This document shows positions 47,158 to 59,200 of a DNA stretch of 64,000 nucleotides, in pieces. Within the stretch, counting starts at the first letter, position 1. Every line of letters starts with the position of its first letter. This stretch comes from Purshia tridentata. Lineage: Eukaryota; Streptophyta; Magnoliopsida; Rosales; Rosaceae. The stretch covers positions 1 to 64,000 of the forward strand of contig QANT01008398.1 of NCBI GenBank assembly GCA_003254885.1, given 5' to 3'. The notes beneath the pieces are model-generated. The model saw only the letters and a list, made by a program, of their open reading frames with translations. It made no database searches and had not been told where the DNA came from. Made by a program: the position numbers and the translations under genes.

Positions 47158-47783
47158 TTAATGAGAGGCTTCAATTTGGTTACTTCTTCTTTTGTTTTTT
47201 CGGGTATCTTGTTGTTTACTTCTTTTGTTTGTTGATTTGTGCAACTTTGCACTCGAACTTCATCATTCATTTATTCAATTAAAAATTCCATGTATCATGA
47301 GAAAACTAGCATAACTGTTTTTGACTTACACTAGAAAATAACCTGAATTCTACAATAATTGATATAGAAAATAAATTGTACAATAATTGAACCTCTAGCT
47401 AGGCTCACTTTTAGTTAGGTATTCTAAACACATTAGCTTGGAATAGGATTTAACTTTCTCATGATGGGTAAAAAACTTCTCACAAAACTAAAAAGGGTTC
47501 TTCAAACAATCAAATACCATTTTAGTTTTGGATAAATTGATAGCATTCCTACTTGGCATAAGAAATTTGGTACAACATTTGACTCAGTCCCTTGAAATGC
47601 ATATCTACAACAAGGATTGATAATTTGATATCACTCCCCCTCTCTGCTTTTCCCTTCCTATTTCATTACCGTTCTTAGCAAATTTGTGCAACACAAAAAT
47701 GCTCGCTACTCTGTATACAAAATACCAATTAAAAGTTCTGGTATTCATTCATCCGGTTTTCACATTTTATGGCTTGAAGTCAA
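47158..47783. other. Spacer inside the left duplication unit
   Basis: It is homologous to 51,673-52,410. It holds the germin-like 3' UTR and the 3' flank of the minus-strand zinc-finger fragment. Nothing else was seen. Confidence 0.6.
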
Positions 47784-48425
47784 TTATTCTTCATATAAAT
47801 CTGCAGCAGTATGGCGTTCTTGTTTAATTTGAACCTCATTCTTGTTGTCTCGGGTATGAGCCGAATCCATATTCATGAAATGAAAGCCCAGTATGTAGCA
47901 ATACCCTCCGGTCCCAAGGCAGCGAGAGCAGTAATTGAGACCACTTCCACCACAAGGACAGGTGATGTGAGCACATCCATAACTTAATAGAATTCTCAAT
48001 ATAAGCTTTAAACAAAGGCCAGTCAATCATTCATAGAAATAAACAAAATCTATTTCTCCATTTTCACTATTGAACATTTGGCGGTGACTTGAGTTCCTAA
48101 AGTAAGTTGCACATACTGATGGTGAACCTTTTGAATCTCAAACAATCTCTCCAAAGGCCTTCAGACTTCTATGGGAAAGGTAGAAATCTTGAAACATCTC
48201 AGTAGTTGAGATGTCAAAAGGTAAAACAAAGCATCCAAGCAACACTTGGGATGACAAGACCTTTAAACATTTTGTTATGTCAGATTAAAGTCAATTATCC
48301 AACCACTGCATGAAAAAGGAGCAAAAGAGAAAATGTAGCAAAAACATTTTTCTATGTAAGAGAGAAAGAAGAAAGAGAGAGACCACTTCCACGACAATTG
48401 TGGGTGGATCTGGCGTCCTTATTAC
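47784..48425 (-). pseudogene. Decayed duplicate of the DnaJ-type zinc-finger gene
   Basis: The last exon is recognisable (47,784 to about 47,945, with CGGSGLNYCSRCLGTGG and the same tail ending AADLYEE). Part of exon 2 remains near 48,385-48,425 (SNVQKEVIRTPDPP), but a deletion of about 38 bp removed its cysteine motifs. Exon 3 and about 0.64 kb around it are missing, the acceptor of the last exon is altered, and there is no exon 1. It cannot encode the four-motif zinc finger. Confidence 0.8.
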
Positions 48426-48542
48426 TTCTTTCTGAACATTTGACTGCAACAAACAAAGGTGGTCCAAAAGTTGACGAATCACATTATTATAAGCATTTCA
48501 ATCCCTCCAATATAAACAAGTGGCTTAGTGGTAAACCGAAGG

Positions 48543-48665
48543 TTAATGCATTATCAGTATAACTCATATACTCAAATGCCAGAGCAGTTGCTGTGCTACC
48601 CTCAGTCTTTGCCACTGGAACTGATGGTACCATTAGGAAGATCAAGGCTGCCTTCACCACTAGCT
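48543..48665 (+). pseudogene. Germin-like gene tail fragment
   Basis: Plus-strand pieces match the 3' end of the neighbouring germin-like genes: CATTATCAGTATAACTCA, then GTTGCTGTGCTACCCTC, GCCACTGGAACTGATGG and a C-terminus AAFTTS-stop. Internal stretches are deleted and there is no N-terminal half. It marks a third, truncated copy at the border of the duplication. Confidence 0.85.
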
Positions 48666-48789
48666 AGCTCTAAATGAGAGAAGCGTACCAACAACTTAAA
48701 AGACTTGAATGATTTTCATGCTATGCAAAGTTTGATTTGATTACTTTTTGTCGATATCCATGTTGCTGCTGGTGTACTGTTTTTTTGCA

Positions 48790-49400
48790 ACCTTAACAGT
48801 TAACACAACCCAACAATGTCAGCACAGTTGACTAGTGTGCTCTTCTTGCTCTCAAAGCCCATGTCACTGGTGACCCTCAAAGCAACTTGAAGACTAACTG
48901 GTCTACCACGAACTCCAGTTGCAACTGGGTTGGTGTTACTTGTGGTGCACGCCACCTTAGAGTCCCAGTCTTGAACCTCTCTTACATGAGTCTCGCGGGC
49001 ACAATTCCACCAGAACTAGGCAACCTTTCATTTCTTGTTGAGTTGCACTTCAGATTGCAGATTAGGGAATCATTCCTTCATGGTTCGGGTCTTTATCCAA
49101 ACTTCAAACCTTGGTAATCAGTTTACAGGTTCCATACCCTCTGCTATCTTCAACTTATCTGAGCTGCAAGTAATTAATCCCAACAACAACCAGCTATCAG
49201 GTCAATCACAAGATATCTGGCACTGATTTATTAATTGGTGACCAAACCTTGTTAATATACAATGGTTTTCTTCTTTCTTTAATTTTTCTCCGGCATATAT
49301 ATGCACATATGATTTAAGTTTTAACAGGTCTCATAACAAGAGAAATCGGAAGATGAACGATGCTGAAGAATATTTACCTTGACGATAACAAATTCAATGG
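48790..49400 (+). pseudogene. LRR receptor kinase N-terminal fragments
   Basis: Separated plus-strand pieces look like an LRR class XII (EFR/Xa21-like) receptor: a leucine-rich N-terminal cap (ALLALKAHVTGDPQSNL, then NWVGVTCGARH) and LRRs LAGTIPPELGNLSFL near 48,990-49,050, QFTGSIPSAIFNLSELQ near 49,110-49,170, and MLKNIYLDDNKFNG near 49,355-49,400. Stops, frame changes and losses separate them, and no transmembrane or kinase part follows. It is a host gene relic. Confidence 0.8.
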
Positions 49401-51036
49401 TATATATATACGCGACTCGTCTTTGTTGCAATGGCATTGTATGAATTTAAATTATGCTACATCCAATAGTTAAAACTTTTTATTGGTAATGTTAGGATAT
49501 TTTGGTACCATATTGTGTACCACCTAGAAATGGGACCATTGTAATCTTTCCAGCATTATTGTAGTAATAGTATGGTGTATGAGTAGTAGCTGATGAGTTT
49601 AATAAGTATTAATTTATAAGATATTCCAAACGATCGAGATCGGCATGCTGTCTACTCCGTTCAATGCCAAATTTACCAGTTACTCACTACTACTGTCGTA
49701 CCTCGCACCTAAACTTTATACTCATCAACACTCATTACTTTCTTTCACTCCCTCAACTTTAATAAGTAACCCTATTACACTACTTTGCATATATTGTTCT
49801 GCTCATGATCAACAATAACAACATGCACCTTCATGGCCAACAAAAAAGAAAAGAAAAGAACAACACCTTGTTTATGAGAACTCCAATTAAGGAGAAAAAA
49901 GTTAAGTTTCTTGCATCAATATGTTCAATTTTCGAGTGTTAAGAAATTATGAATTCATGTTTTGTGCGGTGAATGAGGAGAAGATGCCTGAAGAAGACGC
50001 TTGAAGAAGAACAAACTGTCTCTTATTTGGGTGGGCTGGGATTCTCTGTCTTGTTGTTTGTTTCTTTTTTCTTTTGAAAAAATACAGGTGTCATTCTCTT
50101 ATTAGTCCACGTTCATTAGGGGTGACCGGGAGGTACCCCCTTGGAGTGACCCAAATATTGTCCAAACTTAAATACATTCACTTTATTCCAATTGGATCCC
50201 AATTGTGTCTTGGTTTCTTCCCCAGCTATATAGCAGCAGATTTAGCAAGAATACAAAATAGCTATAACTTTAGGCTTTAGCCATCCCATTAGAGATGCTT
50301 TGTAGAAAAAATACAAATAAGGAGATAGCCATGGATTTAGCCATCTCAATGTGGATGCTCTAATACATCCACATGAATAATTTTGGGCTTTCAGTTTTCC
50401 TCACATTAAAAATTTCTTTTTCAAATTTCCTAAAAATAAAAAAGTCTTTCTGCAAATTTGAAGTGAAAAATCTACATTAATTCATCAGCTATCATTATGG
50501 GGTTTAAGGGATGAATATATCATGAATTAATGAAAGGCCACATATACTCGAATATACCCTAATATTGTTGCTGTTAAATCAAAGATAAACAACACTTATC
50601 CATCCTAAGTAACTATCCATGTATTAAGCCATTAATGATTATTTGACGGAGCTTTCCGATTGTGGCATATTTTCTAGTCTACTCTCTCATTTTCATTCGT
50701 CCAAAACTGGTTATGATCTGTATATAGCCACCAATGCCACTATGCCTTTTGATCCATTCTTCCTCAGAAGTACAGTCAATTTTAAGTTGATCTTCTAGTT
50801 AGGTAGCTGTATACAGCTCCTAAATCATCCCAGCATGTGCCATTTTAATGTGGCCAAGGAAGAAGAAAACATAGAAATAACATGGAAAATTTCAACACCA
50901 ACAACACCACCACACTGATCAGCTCCTACAAACCCATATAAATACCAATGCTACTTAGCAAGTTAGTCATCATTAACCACAAACAAAACCATATATAGAA
51001 CACCAGAAGCTGAGCAGCAACTACAGTTTATCTACA
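49401..51036. other. Intergenic up to germin-like gene 2
   Basis: No gene is supported in 49,401-50,519. From about 50,520 the sequence is homologous to the promoter of germin-like gene 1. Confidence 0.6.
50937..50944 (+). promoter_or_regulatory. TATA box of germin-like gene 2
   Basis: TATAAATA lies in a context conserved with gene 1, 100 bp before the ancestral ATG at 51,037. Confidence 0.7.
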
Positions 51037-51063
51037 ATGGCTATGAGATTGGTTTAATTACTG

Positions 51064-51672
51064 ATGATGATGACATTAGTACTTGTTCTGGCCACCTCCA
51101 AGTTGGTCCTAGCAAGTGACCCTGATATCATTTCTGACTTTATAGTCTCACAAAATTACAACACCACCACAAATATTGATGCCAACTTTTTCACATACAC
51201 CGGATTGCGTGGTGTATTCGACCAAGTTCCTGAAACCTTCAAGGCAACAAAAGCAAGTATGGGTGAGTTCCCAGCTCTGAATGGCCAGAGTGTGTCATAT
51301 GCAGTGCTTCAATTCCCTCCAAACACACTGCTCCCACCTCACACTCGCCATGACTCAACTGGACTCATGTTTGTTATTGATGGGTTCTTGGAAGTTGGGG
51401 TAATTGACACCAAAAACAATCTATACACTCAAAAGCTTCAAGCTGGAGACATGTTTGTGTTTCCACAAGGGTTAGTGCATTATCAGTATAACTCACATCC
51501 TGAGTTGCCAGCCACTGCCATTGCAGCATTTGGAAGTGCAAGTACTAGATCAGTTGCTGTGCCACCCTCTGTCTTTGCCACTGGAATTGACGATGCCATC
51601 CTTGCCAAAGCATTTAAGACAGATGTTGATACCATTAAGAAGATCAAGGCTGGCTTCACTACTGGCTCATAA
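51064..51672 (+). CDS. Germin-like protein 2 of a tandem pair, shortened signal peptide
   Basis: A single exon of 202 aa, nearly identical to gene 1 in the mature part, with the same altered cupin ligands (HTRHDSTG in the first box, GDMFVFPQGLVHYQYN in the second) and no cysteine. The start homologous to gene 1 is the ATG at 51,037, but that frame meets TAA after six codons (MAMRLV). Translation would have to start at the ATG run 51,064-51,072, giving a signal peptide beginning MMMTLVLVLATSKLVLA, still long and hydrophobic enough to work. The first ATG then acts as a short upstream frame and may lower expression. Whether the gene is expressed cannot be told; the rest of the frame is clean, which argues for retained function or recent damage. 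Confidence 0.8.
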   Translation: MMMTLVLVLATSKLVLASDPDIISDFIVSQNYNTTTNIDANFFTYTGLRGVFDQVPETFKATKASMGEFPALNGQSVSYAVLQFPPNTLLPPHTRHDSTGLMFVIDGFLEVGVIDTKNNLYTQKLQAGDMFVFPQGLVHYQYNSHPELPATAIAAFGSASTRSVAVPPSVFATGIDDAILAKAFKTDVDTIKKIKAGFTTGS

Positions 51673-52410
51673 TTAAGCTCAGGATTGCTTTCTATTGTTT
51701 TTCAATTCTTCTTCCAATAACTGGCATTCATAAAATTTGAACTCATAACCTTCTCTCACAAAAACGAGACGGGAGTGCCACCGCTGGACCAATTAGTCGT
51801 TGACTTGGTTTGTTTGTTGATTTAGCTACTTTTCTCTTTAATTTTATGATTAGATTTAATAAAGCGCTCTCATTCATTTCATATATCCAATTATGAGAAA
51901 ACTAACATAACTGTTTGGATTAATGTTTCTCCCGTTTGAGTATGACATCATAAAACAAAAACGAATTATATACTAATTGAAACCTCTAGAGTCCTCTTCC
52001 ACTTTCATGTGTTTAACCAGATTGTTAGAATGATGACATCACAATTCTTGTTTCATTTTTAGCTAGGTATTCTAAGCACATTCGTTGGAATAGGATTTAA
52101 GTGACTCATAATGAGTAAATCTACTCATAAAACTAAAAGGAATTCTCCAGACACCTTTTTATTTTTGGACAAATTAATACATTCCTACTTAGCATAAAGA
52201 AATTTGGCACAAAATTGACTCAATCCCTTGAAATGCATATCTACATCAAGAATTGATATCTCTCCCTCTCTCTGCTTTTCCCTTCATATTTCATTACCGT
52301 TCTTAGCAAATTTGTGCTACACACAGGCTAGCTACTCTGTTTACAAAATACCAATTATAGGTTTTGGTATCCATTCATGGAGTTTTCACATTTTATGGTT
52401 TGAAGTCCAA
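51673..52410. other. Spacer inside the right duplication unit
   Basis: It is homologous to 47,158-47,783. It holds the germin-like 2 3' UTR and the 3' flank of the zinc-finger gene. Confidence 0.6.
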
Positions 52411-52807
52411 TTATTCGTCATAAAAATCTGCAGCAGTACGGCGTTTTTGATAACTTTGAACCTCATTCTTGTTGTCTTGGGTATGAGTCAAATCCATCTT
52501 CATGAAATGAAAGCCCATTATATAGCGATACTCTCCGGTCCCAAGGCATCTAGAGCAATAACTGAGACCACTTCCACCGCAAGTCCTGCACCTGCAAGAG
52601 TGATTAAGGGCAGTTGATGTAAACACATCCATAACTGAGTAGAATTCTCAGTGCACATGTATATGTAATATGTATGAAAACTGAAAAGTATTGATACCTC
52701 ACCATTTTGGCCATTCTCCTTTGGGGAGCATTTGTAGGTCAACATAGTTTGTCCTTCCTGTTATATAGAAGATATCAAATATCAGAGTGGGAAAAAAAAA
52801 AAAAAAN

Positions 52808-52862
<55 letters not shown>

Positions 52863-55642
52863 TAATATAAACAAACATAAGAATCCACAAATCTTGCCAA
52901 CCACTCAAAACAGACCAAAGAAATATCCAAACATGAGTTCAAAATGGTGTGAGAACTAGTGCTGCAGGACTGGACTCAATAGACATCAAGATTTTAGACA
53001 CATCCATTTTACTAGAAACTGGACCAGGGTTGAGTAATGAGTACCCTTGCACTCATCACCAAAAGAAAAAAAAGAAAAGAAAAAAGACTCGGAGTAAATT
53101 AGCAGTTCTATCAAGACGAAGCAGGAGCTTCTTTAATTGTTTGCTGTATGATGACCTGCCTGAAGTTAGGTTGTCATCCCCTTATAAATTGGGTCCTAAT
53201 AGGTAAAGGCAAGATAAGTATATTTGTTTAAATTCAAGAGACTATAAATGATTGAAATCGTTATGAAACTAAAACAATCCTATTGTATGAATAAGCTTTA
53301 AACAAAGGCCAATCTTTTTTGGTTGAAACAAAGGCCAGTCAACATTCATAGAAACGAACAATAATCTATTTCTCCATTTTCAGTATTGAACAGTTGACTA
53401 TGACTTCGGGTTCTATAGTAAGTTGCATACACTGATGGTGAAACTTTTGAATCTCAACCATCCTCTCACTTTCAGACTTCTGTGGGAAAGGTTAAAATAT
53501 CTCTTTAGTTAAGATTTCAAAAGTTAAAACAGGCGTTCTGGAGAAGCATCCAAGAAACACTTAGGATGACAAGACAATTAAACATTTTGTTATGTCAGAT
53601 TAAAGTCAATTATCCAACCACTGAAAAATGAGAAAAAGAGAAAATGTAGCAAAAAATTGTCTACATAAGAGGGAAAGACAAAAGAGAGAGACCACTTCCA
53701 CGACAATCGTAGCAATCGATCCTTCCACTCCCTGTGCAGACCTCACAAGGTGGATCCGGCTTCCTTATTATTTCTTTCTGAACATTTGACTGCAATAAAC
53801 AAAGGTGGTCCAAAAGTTAATGAATTACATTATTATAAGTATTTCAGTCCCTCCAATATTAACAAGTAGCTAAGTGCTAAACTCAAGGTTGGTGGACATA
53901 ATTTTGATAAACACCTACAAACAAACTAATGACAATATAGGCACTTGAATCACTATCTTGACAGAGAAAAATGATATTTTTTGTTTAGAGTTACTAGCCT
54001 ATAATATTCACGAACATTGTTCAGTATTAATGTTACTGGACATGCTAAATTTCCAAAATACAATTATTTCAATGCATAATTTCTATTTTATTTTCCAGAT
54101 TGTTTTAAATTTTGGCAAAAAACTAATGTTGAAAGAATCATTTATAGAAACAACAGTATACAAGCATGATTCTTTGGAGTAACCCATCCTGTAAAATGGT
54201 TGAAGGTTAGGATTATCCATCTACTTTCCCTCCTAGGACCTGGCATTGGCAGGGCCACCAACAGGTAAACTACCATTTGAGAATTGGCACAACTTTGATA
54301 ATCATGAGGTTGAATTTAGGTCGTACTGGATATGTGGTTTTAAAATGAGGAATTTAAATTTGCATTTGAATTTTAGTGTAAATTACTTTATAAGACTTTT
54401 GGTTTCACCTATCATAGTCTAACCCATTATCACTCCCTATCTCACCACTTGGGCTAACCAAAGAGCTTTACTTAATGGGATTTTTGAAGTATTATTCTCT
54501 TATGTTAATAAAATCTTAATCTAAATTTGGCTATCTGAGAAGGGTGGATTTCAACTCAAGAAAAAACTGTTAATTCAAAATCATGCCTAGATCACTTAAA
54601 TATGGAACTTTCTGTTTCTGTTTTTCTTTTTTCTTTTTCAATCCATAATCAAAAGTATCAAAACTCACTATCTGAGAAGGGTGGATTTCAACTCAAGAAA
54701 AACTGTTAATTCAAAATCATGCCTAGATCACTTAAATATGGAACTTTCTGTTTCTGTTTTTCTTTTCTCTTTTTCAATCCATAATCAAAAGTATCAAAAC
54801 TCTCTTTTTATGTTGTTTTAACATTTGATGCAAGCAATTTAAACAAAGCAGTCCAATCCGAATCCCTCATTTTCAAATCCACTTATCCAAATGGAACCTA
54901 ACAGTAATGCCATAGAAATAGTAGGGGACTGAGGTTTCTAGAGCCTACTTAGGCCAAACTTATTTAGATGTATTTAATAGGATAACAACCATTAAAATTT
55001 ACACTTAGGCCAAATTATGTATCTTGCATCTCATTTTTAACGAGATGATGACACCCCAAGTAGCATTAGAGCTTTCTAAGATAGCATGCAGCCTCAAGCT
55101 AACTCACTGTAATACAAAACTTCTAATTCATGCCTTTCCCACACCGTAAATAACTTGGTTTTTTTTTTTTTTTTNNNTTTTTTTTTTTTTTTGTGCTTGG
55201 ACACACACTAACCGACTTTCAACAAAAACTGAAAACATAGAATAGAATGCAGCAATGGCCTGTTTTGTAGCCGGGAGAATGAAGGAAAGTGAAGTAGAAA
55301 ACTAGAATTTTTTTGAAAGCAGAACATATAATTCAGTAATTCAGTAATTCAGTAATTCACCCAACCAAAATTCCATTTGAACAAACCCAATACAGAAAAA
55401 CCATCTGAACAACTAAATATCAGCTCTTTCTTTTAATTGGTTTATCATACTTTCACCCATTTTCGTAGGAACCAAACATAAAAGAGTGGCATGAAGTGAC
55501 TTGCCTCCGTACGGACGACCCAGGAGGGCTTGGAGAGGGAGAGTCGGGGCAACGGGTCTGGGCTCCGCGGAGGAGGAGCAGCGTTGGAATTTGTGGCTTC
55601 GAATCGGACGGCTGATAATGAGCTGAGGATTCTGAGTGCCAT
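52411..55642 (-). CDS. DnaJ-type cysteine-rich zinc-finger protein, probably plastid
   Basis: Four exons on the minus strand: 55642-55505, 53789-53693, 52757-52703 and 52591-52411. Phases join to 156 aa. The core has four CxxCxGxG motifs, CEVCTGSG, CYDCRGSG, CRTCGGSG and CSRCLGTG, which together bind two zinc ions as in DnaJ. There is no J domain, so this is a BSD2/LQY1-like stand-alone finger, a group that helps fold or protect plastid proteins. The first 45 residues are rich in Ser, Arg and Pro and fit a transit peptide. GEWPKW lies between the second and third motifs. The first intron appears to use a GC donor (GAG followed by GCAAGT) with a normal AG acceptor. Introns contain a long poly-A run and a 137-bp tandem duplication. 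I do not know the specific client protein. Confidence 0.82.
52794..52860. repeat. Poly-A run with an ambiguous base
   Basis: About 67 bases of A with an N at 52,807, in an intron of the zinc-finger gene. The length is unlikely to be reliable. Confidence 0.9.
54531..54803. repeat. Two-copy tandem duplication, 137 bp
   Basis: 54,531-54,667 and 54,668-54,803 are almost identical (CTATCTGAGAAGGGTGG through AAAAGTATCAAAACTC), differing by one or two bases in homopolymers. It lies in intron 1 of the zinc-finger gene and is recent. Confidence 0.92.
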
Positions 55643-56253
55643 CTATCTACCGCTACCGACGTCTGGCGGGTCGTCCACTACACTCCTCTATCGAGTATTT
55701 GAATGACAATTATAACCCTTTATAAAATGACTAAAAGGGCCTAGTGAACTTTCAAATATGTATAAGTTTATACTCGAGGGATGTCAATTACTCATCAACA
55801 TTCGTCACTTTCCCAAATATTTCGGGTCCCAGTAACATAATCAATGTCATACATGATCACGGATCTATTTTCAGTACTTTCAACTATCCTTAGATGCTTG
55901 GAGAGTGGATTTCATATTTTGTTTGATAACAATTTTGGTACTAGACTTTTGATCAAAGCTATTGAAGAAAGCTATTGAAGGAATAATAAAAAGAGAAATC
56001 AGAGAAGTGACGATATCAATAACTTTGATCAAAAGTTTGGTACCAGAATAAGTACCAAACATGATATGAAATCAACTCTCAATTCCTTGAATAGCATATA
56101 TACCAATGTGAGAGGCTTGGGTAAAGTGCTAGACTGCCCTCATTATACCTTACTGACATGACACTCTAAGGACTATATTAATATTCAGATCTTTAGGAAG
56201 TTGCAGTGGTAACAAAATTTCTATCAAACTCAAAAACTGAAGAAGCAGGGAAT
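55643..56253. other. Intergenic, promoter of zinc-finger gene and NLR relic
   Basis: It contains the fold-back element at 55,900-56,084. No gene was seen. Confidence 0.6.
55900..56084. mobile_element. Fold-back MITE-like element, about 185 bp
   Basis: The left arm (GAGAGTGGATTTCATAT through TTTTGGTAC to CTTTTGATCAAAG) pairs with the right arm, whose complement reads GAGAGTTGATTTCATATCATG and later CTTTTGATCAAAG. Arms are about 65 bp with an AT-rich centre. There is no coding capacity. It lies about 170 bp upstream of the NLR relic start. Confidence 0.7.
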
Positions 56254-59200
56254 ATGGCTGAGGGTGTTGTTTCAATTGTGGGGGACTTGATCAAGGAGCA
56301 AGTCAAGTTCTTGAGTGGAGTCAGTGGGAAAGTTGAGGCCCCTTGCACAGATGGAGCTACAATTGGTGAAGAGCTACCTGAAAGATGCACATGCAAGACA
56401 AGTAGAGAGTGAACTGGTACGCACTTATGTTGCAAATATTAGAGAAGCTGCTTATGATTTGGACGATGTCATTGGAACCTTGGTCTTGAAAGTGGCTTTC
56501 AAGAGGAGAGGAAGTGTGAAGATTGTTCTGAAAAGGTTTGCTTGCATCCCTAGAGAAGCATTTTATCTTTACAAGATTGGGTCTGAAATTGATACCATTA
56601 CCACCAAACTGTCCAAGTTGAGTCGGAGTTGCAAGGTTACGATGTCAAGGAAATAAGTTTTGAGAGGCTACAAGAGCAAAGGCTAACTTATCCTCATGTT
56701 GTTGAACCCAATTTTGTTGGGTTTGAGGATCTAGTAAAAGCATTGTCGACCCAGTTGAGGAATGAAGAAAAATGTCTCCCTGAGTGGTTTCTATTTGGGG
56801 CATGGGGGGTTCCGGAAAGACCACCCTTGCAAAACAAGTTTACCATCACGATGATGTTAAGCGCCATTTTGAGTGTTTTTCTTGGGTATGTATATCTCGG
56901 CAATGTCAAGGAAGAGCAGTTTTGGAAGAAATTCTTGTTAAACTAATTTCTCCAACCGAAAAACAAAGAAAAGAATTTGCAAGAATGAAGAAGGATGTGA
57001 TAGCAGAGAAGCTTTGTAATACCCTACAACAAAGGAAATGTCTAGTGGTCCTCGATGACATTTGGACCCCTTGATGCGTGGAACACTTTAAATGTTGGAT
57101 TTCCAATCAATGGGGAATCAGGGAGTCGAATATTGCTCACAACTCGCATAAAAGATGTAGCCTCACATGCTTCTAAAGAAAATGATTTCCTCCACCAACC
57201 CCAACCACTAACTGAAGATGAAAGCTGGAAACTGTTTGAGAAGATAGCTATATGTGAAAGAGATTATGCAGGTATTTTCTCATTCAATTTTCTGTACATC
57301 TTTACTTTTCTTATTTATCGATTGAGCCTAAATGGAGACTATCACATTCCATATAGCAATACATGCATTTTTTAGGAAAAAAAAAAAATCATTCTTTGGA
57401 ATTTTACTGTTTTGGAGAACTCAGATAGTTCTTATAAATTCATCACATTCTCTCACAGATACATGAAGTACACACATCAAAATTGGTGGTGCACCTGCTA
57501 TTGTCTATATGTATGTATACACTCCAACGAAGCTATATTAATTGTTAGGGTCATTGGAAGAGACAATATCGATGTCCTATAACCTCCTATTCTCTTTCTG
57601 AATTTGTCTTTGCAGTGTCACCATTGACAATCTCTATTAGCAATGGACATATATTGATGAATGATGCTAGAATGTCATATTTAGTTTGTTTTTATAACTC
57701 TATATAATTGCTATTCTGAGAAATGGGGTTGATTTTGGTAATTATTGTTTTCAGACTTTTAGATTTATACAAAGAAGAAAGAATTAGGACAGAAGATGCT
57801 TCAACTTTGTGTAGGTTTGCCATTAGCCATTAGGGTGCTTGCTGGATTCCTAGCTCTAAAAGACACAATTGATGAGTGGGAGAAGGTGCATATGAATGCT
57901 AATGTATATATAAGGATAGGCACAGATCTGGAAAAAAAATACAAAGGTCAAGGGTATGAAGGTGTATCATGTGTGTTGGCATTGATTTATGATGACTTGC
58001 CATATCTTTTAAAATTGTGTTTTTTGTATTTGGGTAATTTTCCGGAAGATTTTGAGATACCGGTGAAAAGGTTGACTCAATTATGGATTGTAGAAGATTT
58101 TATATCTTCGACATCACAAGTACATGGTTCACATGAACAAGTGGAAGATGTATCATACAATTGCTTGAGCGAGTTGGTGAGAAGGTCTATGGTTCAAGTC
58201 AGAGAGTATGGTTCAACTAAAAAGACCAAAACTTGTCGTCTCCATGATCTTATATGAGACTTATGCTTGTGGAAGGCAAAAGATGAGAATTTTCTCCATA
58301 GTGTCAAACTGTGATGCGGTAATTGAGCCAACACCAGAAATTGGTAAAGTTCGAAGACTTGCCATCTACTTGGACAAAATAGTTGATAAATTAGCTCCCA
58401 CAAGAGATGGGCACCTTAGGTCTCTTTGTACTTTGGCTCACTAGACTTTTACCGAGACTTTGACGAAAAATTAGTGCAATCACTGTTCGAGGACTTCAAA
58501 TTGCTTAGAGTTTTGCAGTTTGAAGGTATAGATAATCATATGCGACAGCTACCAAGTGAAATTGGGAGGCTAGTACACTTACGGTTTTTAAGTCTACGGT
58601 ATAGTAGTTTTTCTCAACCGTTGCCATCTTCTGTAGCTAATTTGGTATATTTGCAGACTCTAGATTTATTTACGTTATCATGTCTGGGTAGGTGTGGTGG
58701 AAATTCCAAATGTGATATGGAAGATGAAACAATTGAGACATTTATATTTACCCCAGATGTACAGTGTTACAAACGGCAGTAAGCTGAGAATGGGTACTCT
58801 TAGCAATTTGCAGACGTTAGTAGAAGTTTCAAGCTCCGATTGTGATTTAAAAGATCATCCTGGACTAACCAATCTTAGAAAATTGGTCATGAAAGAGCCA
58901 GATGACACACCCACACCCTTGGAAGATCTGGAGGAAATCTTGAAATCTTTGAGCCTCACATTTAATGGTCTTCGATCTCTATCAGTGAGGTATGGAAATG
59001 CTGAGGCTTTGCAAAGGATACTATTAAGCTATCCTCGTATATACAAGCTGAACCTGAACGGGCCGATCATGGAGTTACCGAAAGATCTCCTGTGCTATCC
59101 AAACCTGACCAAGATAAAGCTACTTAGAACTTGTCTCAAGGAAGACCAGACTGAAATACTGGGGAAGCTGCCAAACTTAAGAATGTTTTATCTTGCTGGT

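Larger units (their letters stand above)
46000..48543. repeat. Segmental duplication, left unit
   Basis: It matches 50,520-53,900 in order: promoter words (AAAGGCCACATATACTCGAATAT), germin-like gene, spacer and DnaJ-type gene tail. It is shorter by about 0.64 kb around 48,000, where the right unit carries exon 3 of the zinc-finger gene. The right border near 48,543 abuts a third germin-like fragment. Confidence 0.85.
50520..53900. repeat. Segmental duplication, right unit
   Basis: This is the counterpart of 46,000-48,543. It keeps the complete 3' part of the zinc-finger gene, including exon 3, so it is closer to the ancestral arrangement. Homology fades after about 53,880, within intron 1 of that gene. 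Confidence 0.85.

Noticed and set aside
46968-47270. 100-codon minus-strand open frame
   Set aside because: It overlaps germin-like gene 1 in reverse and resembles no family.
57272-57754. Treating this stretch of the NLR relic as a certain transposon insertion
   Set aside because: It has GT and AG ends and the coding sense resumes in phase on either side, so an intron is at least as likely.
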